A DNA stretch of 64,000 nt from the NCBI GenBank assembly GCA_964491785.1, contig CAZBGS010000007.1, positions 1 to 64,000 on the forward strand, given 5' to 3'. Shown here one piece after another: positions 21,237 through 29,891 of this stretch. The notes under the pieces were generated by a model. It ran no database searches and had not been told where the DNA came from. It was given only the letters and a program-made list of their open reading frames with translations. Made by a program: the position numbers and the translations under genes. How positions within the stretch are numbered: the stretch's first letter is position 1; the number at the start of each line of letters is the position of its first letter. The DNA is from RZZS01 sp964491785. GTDB taxonomy: Bacteria > Pseudomonadota > Alphaproteobacteria > Micavibrionales > Micavibrionaceae.

Positions 21237-22613
21237 ATGGAAGCTTCCTCTTCAGAAATCAAAAACGTCAGTCGAAGCCCTGCAGAGGGTGAGGCCGGTG
21301 TTTTGATTTTTAACGAGAAGCGTTATGCCGTCGGCCTGGACTGGCTTACGGCCGATGCCATGCTCGACAGCCTGATTAACGACCGCGCAAGAAAGCTACA
21401 GGCTGATTTCTATACCATCAGGACTTCGGTCGTCGGCCAGCATGCTTTCGGTTATCTGTCCAAAGGGCACCGGATGGGCATGCCCAGTGCCGCAGCTATC
21501 GCCGCTGATACCCTGTTCGGAGAGTGGCATGGCATTTTCGGGGCCGATAATGGGTGGTGGTACATCGCCGTACACTCCGATACTATTGCTCCTGACGGAG
21601 ACAGATTATTTTCCTCCGAGGAAGAGGCCTATAACTTTTTCATCGCCCGTTCTAGAGAGCATAAATGGACGCGTTCCTACGCTCCTTCTGTCTGGAACCT
21701 TCCGGACTCGGTTGCCGACGTGCCTCTCGACAAGCTGCTGGAAGGTGGCAGCGGGAATGCCGCTTACTTAAGGCCGATAAATCTAAGTGCGGTTTTTGGC
21801 GGAGCCAAACAGAAAAAAGCGGCAATAATCATTAGCATTTTTTTTCTCGCCATTGCCACCCTGCTGGCTTTATTGCCATCTTTCACTCAGGATAAAAATC
21901 CTTCTGTCTATCAGAATACAATTCCTATCAGGATCGAGGTACCGGATATAGTCGCTCCGCCGCCACGCGAGGTGATCAAGGAGCCTGTAAGAAAGATTAA
22001 TTACGCCGGATTGCGAATACCTGTCCCAAGTGCTTTCATAGGCAGATGCGTGCAGTTGTTCGACGAGATCGTTCATCCGGTGCCTGGATGGAAGCTGGAA
22101 AAAGTAAGCTGTGATGTCAGTCAGGTAATGGCAGAATGGAGCAGCGCCAGCGGCTCTCTGGAAATGCTTCAGGAAGTGCTTCAGGACTTTCCCGAAGGCG
22201 CATCGAAACATTATGCCGGAAATAATCGCTTTACAGTATTAATGCCGATGCCTTCGCTTCTGGAGATCGAAATTCCGGTGACCGTGTTGCCTAGGGAAGA
22301 TATAATTCTGATGATAAACAAACGTCTTGCCGATACCGGGAATCTGCGCGTGCAGCATGTAATCCCCAAACCCAAGAAAGCGGTGCCAGCGGTCAGGTCG
22401 AAAATTCCAGCCATTGAAGAACCCTCCGAGCCCCCCTTCCTGCAAACCGAACTGCACACGAAGATGCCGCCCACGCTGGTCGCATCTCTTTTTGACGTTC
22501 CCGGACTTAAAGTGCAGAATGTAGAATGGAATCTCAATTCCAAAACCTGGATCTACAAAACCCAGGTTCTTATCGACAGCCCGGAACTGCGTCAAGCTCA
22601 AGGCATGCCATGA
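21237..22613 (+). CDS. pilO: PilO pilin accessory protein
   Basis: This 458-residue bitopic protein has a cytoplasmic N-terminal domain (about 20-190; GVLIFNEKRYAVGLDW and the aromatic-rich GADNGWWYIAVHSD), one membrane segment at about 200-217 (AAIIISIFFLAIATLLALLP) and a periplasmic C-terminal domain with hydrophobic strands. This layout and the N-terminal motif fit the R64 PilO/PAP_PilO family, an inner-membrane alignment component of type IVb pili. The stop overlaps the pilP start (ATGA). Confidence 0.85.
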   Translation: MEASSSEIKNVSRSPAEGEAGVLIFNEKRYAVGLDWLTADAMLDSLINDRARKLQADFYTIRTSVVGQHAFGYLSKGHRMGMPSAAAIAADTLFGEWHGIFGADNGWWYIAVHSDTIAPDGDRLFSSEEEAYNFFIARSREHKWTRSYAPSVWNLPDSVADVPLDKLLEGGSGNAAYLRPINLSAVFGGAKQKKAAIIISIFFLAIATLLALLPSFTQDKNPSVYQNTIPIRIEVPDIVAPPPREVIKEPVRKINYAGLRIPVPSAFIGRCVQLFDEIVHPVPGWKLEKVSCDVSQVMAEWSSASGSLEMLQEVLQDFPEGASKHYAGNNRFTVLMPMPSLLEIEIPVTVLPREDIILMINKRLADTGNLRVQHVIPKPKKAVPAVRSKIPAIEEPSEPPFLQTELHTKMPPTLVASLFDVPGLKVQNVEWNLNSKTWIYKTQVLIDSPELRQAQGMP

Positions 22614-23143
22614 ACAACTGGTTATTAAATTCAACTTTATTGTTTTTGATTTCGGTTTTGTCATTTTTGCCGACTGGCCGTCACGCTTTTGCACTTGATC
22701 CCTGCCCTGTGCCAAAGGTAGCGCTGTCCCAGACACCTGCCGATCTGGCCCGGGTACAGGCGGATATTGACAGATACGCACTTTGCGTCGAGAGGGCGCA
22801 GCTGTTGCAGCGGCTCAACGATCTGGCCGCAGAAAACAACAAGCATTTGCCGGGTTACACATCTGTCATGAATCCCGGCTTTACCCTCGATACTGCCAGT
22901 ATAGCCGTTAAAAAGGATATTTTTGATACCGAGGAAAGCGAGAAAGAGCCTGCAAAATGGCAAGTACTTGAAATATACGGCCCTCTAGACAGGCTTCAGG
23001 CCAGAATAATCAAATCGGGTATCGTTTATCAGGTTGTAACGGGTGACAGGCTCTCCGATGGCAAGACGGTTGCGGAAATATCTCCGTTTCAGGTAACCGT
23101 TATGGAGAATGGTTCCAGGAACACTCTCGACTGGGTGGAGTAG
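22610..23143 (+). CDS. pilP: PilP pilus assembly protein (GspC-like periplasmic domain)
   Basis: With the ATG at 22610, overlapping the pilO stop, the product has 177 residues. It has a signal peptide or anchor (about 1-27, ending GRHAFA), a helical region, and a C-terminal beta domain (WQVLEIYGPLDRLQARI, then VYQVVTGDRLSDGKTVAEI). That C-terminal pattern is the GspC/PilP homology region that links the inner-membrane platform to the secretin. Position between pilO and pilQ matches R64. A second PilP-like gene ends the cluster at 31315-32097. Confidence 0.83.
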   Translation: MNNWLLNSTLLFLISVLSFLPTGRHAFALDPCPVPKVALSQTPADLARVQADIDRYALCVERAQLLQRLNDLAAENNKHLPGYTSVMNPGFTLDTASIAVKKDIFDTEESEKEPAKWQVLEIYGPLDRLQARIIKSGIVYQVVTGDRLSDGKTVAEISPFQVTVMENGSRNTLDWVE

Positions 23144-23147
23144 CGGC

Positions 23148-24692
23148 ATGCGCTTGTTTCAACCACGGAATACCGAAGTCTGGGATCCCAGCGTTCCGGT
23201 TACTGCCGTGGGTGGCCCGCTGGATCGCGGCGACCAGCTAAGGCAAATTTCAGCTCTTTATTCCGATGGGCGGCTGCTTGTATCCAAATCTCATACAAAT
23301 AATCCTCTGGTTCTAAGTCTTATTGCCGAAGCAAAGCTTTCGGATATCGGCGAATTGCAGGTCGAGCCGGTTGACATTTCGAGAATTCAGCTCTGCTATG
23401 AGAGAGCAGATGAAGTCAGGGGGCCGAGAGGACGGCAGGACGAGGCGCGAATGCGCCGCGAGGTCTTGACTCTCGTCGGCGAGCTGGCAAAGAAAAGGAC
23501 TTCCGACATTCATGTAGTCGTCGGCGAGCAATCCTGTACGGTAAGAGCACGCATCGACGGCCTTATGACTCATGTCGCCGAGTGGCCGCCGGAATTCGGG
23601 CACAGTTTTTGCGCGGCCGCCTTCACAATGGCGGATGCCGCGGACGTCAACTACCAGCCTTACGAATATCAGGGTGCGCGCGTTTCCAATCGTAAAGACC
23701 TGCAGCTTCCGGAAAGCGTAATCTCGCTGCGCCTGCAATTCAACCCCACCACCTTCGGCGGCAGGGCGATGATTATCCGACTGCTTTATTCGGCGGACGA
23801 GCGGACTTCTTCGGATATCGTTGGTCTTGGTTTTACTCCCGAACAGTTGGAAGATTTCGAAACCCTGAGAACCAAGCCTTTTGGAATAAACATTGTAGCC
23901 GGGCCGACAGGCCACGGTAAATCCACGACCCTGCAACGAAACATCATTTCGATTCTGCAAGAACATCATTACAACATCGCTATCTACACGGTCGAGGATC
24001 CTCCCGAATACCCCATACCCGGCGCGGTACAGATGCCGGTGGTCAACGCTTCCTCGGCGCAGGCACGTTCAGAGGAATTTACCAAAGCCATTTCCGCCGC
24101 GCTTCGTTCGAACCCCGACCGCCTTATGATCGGGGAAGTTCGCGACGCGGCCTCAGCGCAGCTTGCTTTTGAGGCAGCGATGACCGGACACCAGGTATGG
24201 ACTACCCTGCACTCGAACGACGCTATGACTATCCCTTTTCGTTTGCGCGACCTTGAGGTAGAAAATTACAAACTTTGCGACGCCTCGCTCCTGACAGGAT
24301 TGATCTCGCAGCGCCTGGTAAGGCTAATCTGCCCGAAATGTTCGCTTCAGACCCGCGAGGAAGATCTGAATTTCGGGATGATCGCCAGACTGGAAGCCGC
24401 AGAAATTCCGGTTCACAAGGTCAGACGGCGTAACCCCAAGGGTTGCGAACATTGCGGATCGGGCAGCGGCTATATCGGGCGAACAGTGGTCGCCGAAATT
24501 GTGCTGCCTGACAGCCAGTTTTTGAATTTCGTTGAGCAGAACCGCAAGGCGGAAGCCGAGAAATACTGGCTGACACAACTTGGCGGCAGGAACATGATCG
24601 AACACACTATCGATCTGATTATTAAGGGGAATGTCGATCCGATAGATGCAGAGCGGGTTGTGGGGCTTCTCAATCTGCCGGTACGAAAATAA
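23148..24692 (+). CDS. pilQ: PilQ pilus extension ATPase (GspE/PilB superfamily)
   Basis: I choose ATG 23148, with GGAG about eight bases upstream, over an in-frame start inside pilP. The 514-residue ATPase has Walker A GPTGHGKST at 252-260, Walker B LMIGEVRD at 326-333, a His box TGHQVWTTLH at 346-355 and a zinc-type cysteine tetrad CPKC at 395-398 and CEHC at 433-436. R64 PilQ powers thin pilus assembly. The Walker A histidine, where most relatives have serine, is unusual but is a loop position. Together with DotB this gives the locus two secretion ATPases. Confidence 0.92.
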   Translation: MRLFQPRNTEVWDPSVPVTAVGGPLDRGDQLRQISALYSDGRLLVSKSHTNNPLVLSLIAEAKLSDIGELQVEPVDISRIQLCYERADEVRGPRGRQDEARMRREVLTLVGELAKKRTSDIHVVVGEQSCTVRARIDGLMTHVAEWPPEFGHSFCAAAFTMADAADVNYQPYEYQGARVSNRKDLQLPESVISLRLQFNPTTFGGRAMIIRLLYSADERTSSDIVGLGFTPEQLEDFETLRTKPFGINIVAGPTGHGKSTTLQRNIISILQEHHYNIAIYTVEDPPEYPIPGAVQMPVVNASSAQARSEEFTKAISAALRSNPDRLMIGEVRDAASAQLAFEAAMTGHQVWTTLHSNDAMTIPFRLRDLEVENYKLCDASLLTGLISQRLVRLICPKCSLQTREEDLNFGMIARLEAAEIPVHKVRRRNPKGCEHCGSGSGYIGRTVVAEIVLPDSQFLNFVEQNRKAEAEKYWLTQLGGRNMIEHTIDLIIKGNVDPIDAERVVGLLNLPVRK

Positions 24693-24705
24693 CGGGGCGG
24701 AAGAG

Positions 24706-25773
24706 ATGCTGCTTGAAAACCCTACCTTCTTTAAACTTGCGGTCAGTTACGAATTTAATTCCAAAAACCGCCAGAGATTTTATACGAAACTCGGCCAGCT
24801 TCTTGAAAATGGAGTGCCGCTGGACAACGCGTTACAGCAGCTGCAAAAACTCGCCACCAAAACCAGAGGGTCGGTTTTGCCGATACTTTTTGGCAAGTGG
24901 CGGCGTAATGTCGCCAACGGTATAAACTTCGGGAACTGCCTAACCCCTTACGTACCTAGCGCCGAGGCAATTCTTCTTGAGACAGGGGCAAGCTCCGGCT
25001 TTCTCGCCGAGGCGCTGTTTAATGCCGCCAACACGGTCAAGCAGCAGGCGACTATTAAAAGCGCGATTATTTCCAAATCAGCGTATCCGGTGCTGTTGAT
25101 CTGCATGCTGATTGCGGCCCTGTTGCTTGCCTCAAACATGGTGATTCCGACCTTTACGGAGATTCTGCCTGCCGACAAGTGGACGGGAATGTCGTCTGTC
25201 GTTGCAAAAGTTGCTGATTTTATAAGAGTTTATGGCGGACTTATTTTTATTTTTAGCACTATATTTATTCTGTTCATAATTTTCTCTCTACCAAGGTGGA
25301 CGGGAAAAACAAGAATATACTTTGAAAATATAATTCCCTGGAATCTATACAGAATGTGGCAAGGTTCGGCCTTTTTACTTTCGGTTTCCGCGATCATGAG
25401 CGCCGGCGTCAAGATCGACGAGGTTTCTCTTGGAAAAATATCCAAGAACGCCGATCCTTATCTATGCCAGCGGATCAATGCAGTAAAGAGATGGGTGACA
25501 TCGGGAGCGAATTTCGGAGAGGCCTTGTATCAGGCGGGTTACAGCTTCCCGGACGACGAGATAATTTCGGATCTGAGAATTTATGCGAGACTTAGAGATT
25601 TTGACAAGAATCTTGTGCGAATAACAAGGACATGGGTTGAAGATCTGGTTGAAAAAGTCTCTACTATCATGACGATATTAAATGTAGTAATCTTGTTTGC
25701 CATAGCTGTTGTCATCGGTGTTCTGATCTCAGCGCTTTATGGGGTTGTTCAGCAAATCCAGGTCAATAGCTGA
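24706..25773 (+). CDS. pilR: PilR inner-membrane platform protein (GspF/PilC family)
   Basis: From ATG 24706 (13 bases after the pilQ stop) the product has 355 residues. It has the GspF layout: two cytoplasmic helical domains, the first with YTKLGQLLENGVPLDNAL and the second with LLSVSAIMSAGVKIDEV, and membrane helices near 140-155, 185-205 and at the C-terminus. The platform protein is turned by the ATPase and feeds pilins into the fibre. The order pilQ-pilR-pilS is as in R64. Confidence 0.88.
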   Translation: MLLENPTFFKLAVSYEFNSKNRQRFYTKLGQLLENGVPLDNALQQLQKLATKTRGSVLPILFGKWRRNVANGINFGNCLTPYVPSAEAILLETGASSGFLAEALFNAANTVKQQATIKSAIISKSAYPVLLICMLIAALLLASNMVIPTFTEILPADKWTGMSSVVAKVADFIRVYGGLIFIFSTIFILFIIFSLPRWTGKTRIYFENIIPWNLYRMWQGSAFLLSVSAIMSAGVKIDEVSLGKISKNADPYLCQRINAVKRWVTSGANFGEALYQAGYSFPDDEIISDLRIYARLRDFDKNLVRITRTWVEDLVEKVSTIMTILNVVILFAIAVVIGVLISALYGVVQQIQVNS

Positions 25774-25797
25774 TCTGTCATTAGGGAGAAATTCTAG

Positions 25798-26346
25798 ATG
25801 TTAAAATTAATCAAAAAATTCCGCGCTCAGGAAAGCGGTTTTTCGCTTTTGGAATTGTTGCTGGTTGTTGGCGTAGGCGCCCTGCTACTTCTGGCAGGTA
25901 TTGCGACTTACAGGCTGGTAACGCAAGGCAATAACGTCAACGACGCCATTCGCACTCTTGCCACCGTAAAACAACAAACGCAAAGAGCTTTTCAGGGTCA
26001 GCGCTCCTATGGCGCTGTCGGAACCGATCTGGTGCCTACACTGGTTGCGATGCAGGCCTTTCCGGCCGGTGTCCTTGACGATACAAATACCCCGAGGCAT
26101 CCCTGGGGAGATGAAATTCAGATTGTTGGCGACAACCAGCAATTCACCATAACTTTTGTGAATGTTCCTAGCGACGCCTGTATCCAGCTGGGTACGACGT
26201 TCGATCAGGACGACACCGATTTTATCTCGCTGGTTGCCGGAGGCACTACCTTCGATGCCGCTAACCCGCTTGCGGTTACGGCTCTTTCAGCTGCAGGCGC
26301 CTGCGGTTCGGGGACTAACGTAAGTATGGTCTGGACATTCTTCTAA
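25798..26346 (+). CDS. pilS: PilS major type IVb prepilin
   Basis: The 182-residue prepilin has a basic leader ending QESG, a predicted cleavage before FSLLELLLVV (Glu5 present), a classic hydrophobic helix and a globular domain with two cysteines (DACIQLG and GACGSG), which probably close a D-region disulfide loop. Size and position match R64 PilS. No prepilin peptidase (PilU-like) is encoded in the window, so processing must use a protease from elsewhere. A strong terminator 25 bases downstream would favour pilS over the following minor pilin genes. Confidence 0.9.
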   Translation: MLKLIKKFRAQESGFSLLELLLVVGVGALLLLAGIATYRLVTQGNNVNDAIRTLATVKQQTQRAFQGQRSYGAVGTDLVPTLVAMQAFPAGVLDDTNTPRHPWGDEIQIVGDNQQFTITFVNVPSDACIQLGTTFDQDDTDFISLVAGGTTFDAANPLAVTALSAAGACGSGTNVSMVWTFF

Positions 26347-26372
26347 GAGAATTATATTGACTGTGATTACTG

Positions 26373-26398
26373 CGGCCGCCTTGAGCGGCCGTTTTTTT
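26373..26398 (+). terminator. Rho-independent terminator or attenuator after pilS
   Basis: A seven-base GC stem (26373-26379 with 26385-26391), a five-base loop and seven T residues (26392-26398) follow the pilS stop by 26 bases. It should reduce read-through into the minor pilin genes, fitting the excess of major pilin needed for a fibre. Confidence 0.88.
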
Positions 26399-26471
26399 AA
26401 TAATTTTATTAAAACTTTAATTAAATAATCTAGAATTGTTAGTAACGGACATCCTCAAAGGGATTGCTACT

Positions 26472-28175
26472 TTGGAAGAGAACTGCATTGGAAGATCACC
26501 GGAACGTCCTGGCAGCGGGAGATTGAATTCAAACAGCGAGTCAGGCGCTGCACTGCTGCTGATACTTGCGCTTACTGCTTCGATTGCGGCCTCGATCATG
26601 TTTTTTTCAGTTCAACGTCAGGAAACCGCCTCGGTGCAGAAGGCGCGCGCGGCCGGGTGGCACCTGGCACAGGTGGCGAAAGCCGCCAGATTATATGTCA
26701 GAAATAACTCGGTAGGAAATACCGCTGATAATAATGGTGATGGCATACCCGATAATAGCTTCGCAAAAAGCATTTTGGCCGGCCCTTCGCCCATTGAATT
26801 TACTATAGCCGATCTGATTGCTGGCGGTTTGCTGCCTCCCGGATTCAGTCAGTTCAACGCTCTTGGGCAAAACATCAGGATTTTTGCGGCCAACTATCCA
26901 GTGGACGGAGATCCTGACGATTACAGGGTCACCGCCGCGGCTTATATATTGCTGGAAGATAATGACTATTCGACTCCCAGGCTGATGCAGTTTACCGCAC
27001 AGGAAGCCAACAAAGCGGGACTGGATATTATCGCGCCGGTATTCAGCGGTGGTACGAATATCAGCACAGACTGTGACGGCGACGGAGAAGCCGACGTTTC
27101 GTTATGGGACAGTGGATGTCTTGATCTTGATGAATATCAAATGATTATTTCAGATCCGGCAGCGGTTTTCGAACCGGGAAGCCTGCTTGTTCCGGCATGG
27201 CGCAGCGTGCAGCCTGATCCCAGAGTCATCTCACGATATCCCCAGCCGGAAAACGAGACTTCCTCCCTGATGCTTACTGATCTGAAAATGGGGAGTGAAA
27301 TGCGCGATGCTTCAGGCAACTGCATTGCAGAAATCGAGCATTATTATATGGAGGATGATGGCAGTTTTACTGCTGTTCCTACGGGCCTTTGCGATGTAGA
27401 GCCGGACGATTCAAGTCTAGCTGACTGGAGAGAAGCCGACAAACGCATGAGCATATACAATACACGGTCAATAAGTACGAGGAGGATGTTCCTTGTTCCA
27501 CAGCCTCCGGCAAGCGAATTCTCCCATATATATGATGGAGCCGGGGGAGTTATAGTTACCGCCGATCCACATAATATGGCCGTAGCCAACGCGCAGGAGG
27601 TATTGCACATAGCCGGTACTCTTAACGCTAATGCCCATAGCAACGTGCTTTTCAGCGGCAGGCTACCAAATCCTTCAGGATCCCCCGGCGATCCCGGATA
27701 CAGGCCAAGCGTGGATTTCACCATGGCAGGCGGAGGTATGGGAACTCTTCGTGCTTTCCAAAACGTTGTCGTCGGTTCTCCGTCGGTAGATTCGCCCGCA
27801 ATGAAGATCATAGGCAGTATAAGTCTTGCAGAGATCAATTTCCGAAATTTCGATAACGACGGCAATCCGCTGGTTATAACCGGCACGCTTTATACTGACG
27901 AGCTCAAGGCTGGCAAGATTGAAGTGACATCGGCAAATCTTGGGGCTTTGTCCTCAGATGGCACGGCTATCAGCGCTGTTAACACAACGATTACCTTGCC
28001 TTCCAGTGCCGGAAAACTAACCGCGACTTCCGTCAGCGCGACAGAGGTCACTGCAATCGACATCCAGAACGAGAACACTGCGGTGCAGGAGGCTTATTTT
28101 AGCGATTTAAGTGTTACAGGCGATCTGAAAGTAGATAGCTGCTCCGGCCCAGTATGTCCTGATGTTTTACCCTGA
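26472..28175 (+). CDS. Large minor pilin-like protein 1
   Basis: I prefer the TTG at 26472 because AAAGGGA lies eight bases upstream; the TTG at 26436 has no such site. The N-terminus has a polar leader ending ESG and a hydrophobic helix (AALLLILALTASIAASIMFF) without Glu5, as in some minor pilins and PilX-like proteins. The rest (about 567 residues in all) has DNNGDG and DCDGDG calcium-type loops and a beta-rich C-terminal stalk that resembles those of the next two genes, ending with the cysteine pair in SCSGPVCPDV. I infer a minor or tip pilin. A true PilV is less likely because the PELN motif is absent. Confidence 0.6.
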   Translation: MEENCIGRSPERPGSGRLNSNSESGAALLLILALTASIAASIMFFSVQRQETASVQKARAAGWHLAQVAKAARLYVRNNSVGNTADNNGDGIPDNSFAKSILAGPSPIEFTIADLIAGGLLPPGFSQFNALGQNIRIFAANYPVDGDPDDYRVTAAAYILLEDNDYSTPRLMQFTAQEANKAGLDIIAPVFSGGTNISTDCDGDGEADVSLWDSGCLDLDEYQMIISDPAAVFEPGSLLVPAWRSVQPDPRVISRYPQPENETSSLMLTDLKMGSEMRDASGNCIAEIEHYYMEDDGSFTAVPTGLCDVEPDDSSLADWREADKRMSIYNTRSISTRRMFLVPQPPASEFSHIYDGAGGVIVTADPHNMAVANAQEVLHIAGTLNANAHSNVLFSGRLPNPSGSPGDPGYRPSVDFTMAGGGMGTLRAFQNVVVGSPSVDSPAMKIIGSISLAEINFRNFDNDGNPLVITGTLYTDELKAGKIEVTSANLGALSSDGTAISAVNTTITLPSSAGKLTATSVSATEVTAIDIQNENTAVQEAYFSDLSVTGDLKVDSCSGPVCPDVLP

Positions 28176-28187
28176 TGGAAAGCACTT

Positions 28188-29867
28188 ATGCAGTATTCAG
28201 GAAATAAAAACTTTGAAAAGGAAAAAACTGGGGGCTTCTCCCTGCTCGAATTGCTTCTGGCATTGATTGTCGGCGGTTTTTTGATGATTGCCGCTTTCAA
28301 GCTTTTTGACGACTGGGGTAAATACACTATAAACCGAAAAGCCGCCAAGCAGATTATGGCCGTGCATGAAGCAGCGGAAGCATATGTAAGAGCCAATTTC
28401 ATGGAAATCTGGAGCGGCGAGTTCGGTGAAAATACTGAAGACGTTAACGGAGATGGAGAATATAGCAATTCCGATCTCGTCGCTATTGGCCATCATTTTC
28501 AAATACCGATGGAAAATTCCGGCTGGACTCCGCTTTTTCTTAAAGACAGTACCGGAGTTCTGCCTTCATCATTCCCGAATGTAAATGTTTTCGGTCATCA
28601 GTTTTCAGCTTATGTAAGAAATGCGGGCATAGTCGGAGGCAAAAAAACTCTGGAAGTTTATACAAAAACCTGGGGTCTTGGGGGCGATTCCAACGCCGTT
28701 CCAGTCCCAGACCGGCATCTGCGGGATATCGCCGCTTCCATGGGTGCCAAAGGCGGATACATCAGCGCTATAAATGAAGAGAACGGGACAGTTATTGCTA
28801 ATGTTTGCTCTTCCCTAAACAGCAGAATTACAGGTACATTCGGCACATGGGGTATCGACGTTTCCAACCTTCAGTCCCCCATTGCAGGGCCGCGGTTTTG
28901 TCATTCTATTGCCCCTCAGGCCGGACTTGGTGGATACCCGGTAGCATTCGGCAGAATATATTTCGACGATCTCGATGAAAGACTTTTATACCGGGTTGAA
29001 ATCCCGGGGCGGCCAGAGTTGAACCAGATGCGAGCCAACCTTGATATGGACGGAAACAGTCTTTACGGCGTTGGTACCATTACAGCCGATTACCTAAGAG
29101 TTGGGCTAATTTTTTATCAGCATGCAAGATCCTTGAATAGCGATGGTTTTGGCCTGTACGTAGAGGAGATTGCGCAAATTTACGGGGATAATGAGAGCCT
29201 GCTGCTTGAGATGATCAGGACGGTAGATTCGGCGAACTATAGATATGACCCCGATGGGAATTATCTTGGAACTAAATGCGCTTTCGATGGCACTCTTGTT
29301 GTGGATGTTGCAAACAAGAACAGCATTTGGGTCGATGCCGTAGGATCGCCAGGTTGCAAGGTGATGCCAGGTCATGGTGATCTTATCGTGAAGGGTGTCG
29401 GACTTCCTGCGGGCACGCCAGCGCTCACTGTGGAATCTCTGCTTGCACCTGAGGCATCCCTGGTCGCAGGTACGATTAAAGCGGAGAATTTCATGCCGAT
29501 TTCAGGCGATGTACATATCTCCGGCAAGACCACAGTCAATACTGCAACAGCTACAGGTATCTCGTCAGGCAGTACTGCTGTCACCGGTAGCGGTACAATG
29601 AATGAATTCACAATAAATAGCTTGAATTCACCTATACTGGAAATTACGGCCGGTAGTATATCGGCTTCGTCTCTATCGGTGTCAGGCAGTCTTAATGCCG
29701 CTAATATAGCTGCGGATAAAATTGCAGTCGGCGGAAGTGCCACACTCGAGGGAATCGCAGATTTTGACGATCTTTCAGCAGGGGCGATTACGGCTTGCAC
29801 CGCGATAATCCAGTCTGACGGAATGGGCGGTTTCATTACGGTACCTGATTATGATTGCACACCGTGA
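28188..29867 (+). CDS. PilV-like minor pilin / tip adhesin 2
   Basis: The 559-residue prepilin has leader KEKTGG, cleavage before FSLLELLLALIV (Glu5 present), a DVNGDGEYSNSD calcium-type loop near residue 90, and a PilV-like core: GGYISAINEENG, TGTFGTWGIDVSNL and LYRVEIPGRPELNQM at about 265-285. After that comes a serine/alanine-rich beta stalk and a C-terminus with two cysteines (TACTAI and DYDCTP). The core shares clear blocks with the next gene, so the two are paralogues. R64 PilV is the thin-pilus tip protein whose C-terminus, switched by a shufflon, picks the recipient. No shufflon is seen here. Confidence 0.72.
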   Translation: MQYSGNKNFEKEKTGGFSLLELLLALIVGGFLMIAAFKLFDDWGKYTINRKAAKQIMAVHEAAEAYVRANFMEIWSGEFGENTEDVNGDGEYSNSDLVAIGHHFQIPMENSGWTPLFLKDSTGVLPSSFPNVNVFGHQFSAYVRNAGIVGGKKTLEVYTKTWGLGGDSNAVPVPDRHLRDIAASMGAKGGYISAINEENGTVIANVCSSLNSRITGTFGTWGIDVSNLQSPIAGPRFCHSIAPQAGLGGYPVAFGRIYFDDLDERLLYRVEIPGRPELNQMRANLDMDGNSLYGVGTITADYLRVGLIFYQHARSLNSDGFGLYVEEIAQIYGDNESLLLEMIRTVDSANYRYDPDGNYLGTKCAFDGTLVVDVANKNSIWVDAVGSPGCKVMPGHGDLIVKGVGLPAGTPALTVESLLAPEASLVAGTIKAENFMPISGDVHISGKTTVNTATATGISSGSTAVTGSGTMNEFTINSLNSPILEITAGSISASSLSVSGSLNAANIAADKIAVGGSATLEGIADFDDLSAGAITACTAIIQSDGMGGFITVPDYDCTP

Positions 29868-29891
29868 CAATAGTAAAACGGAGTTTCTCGA

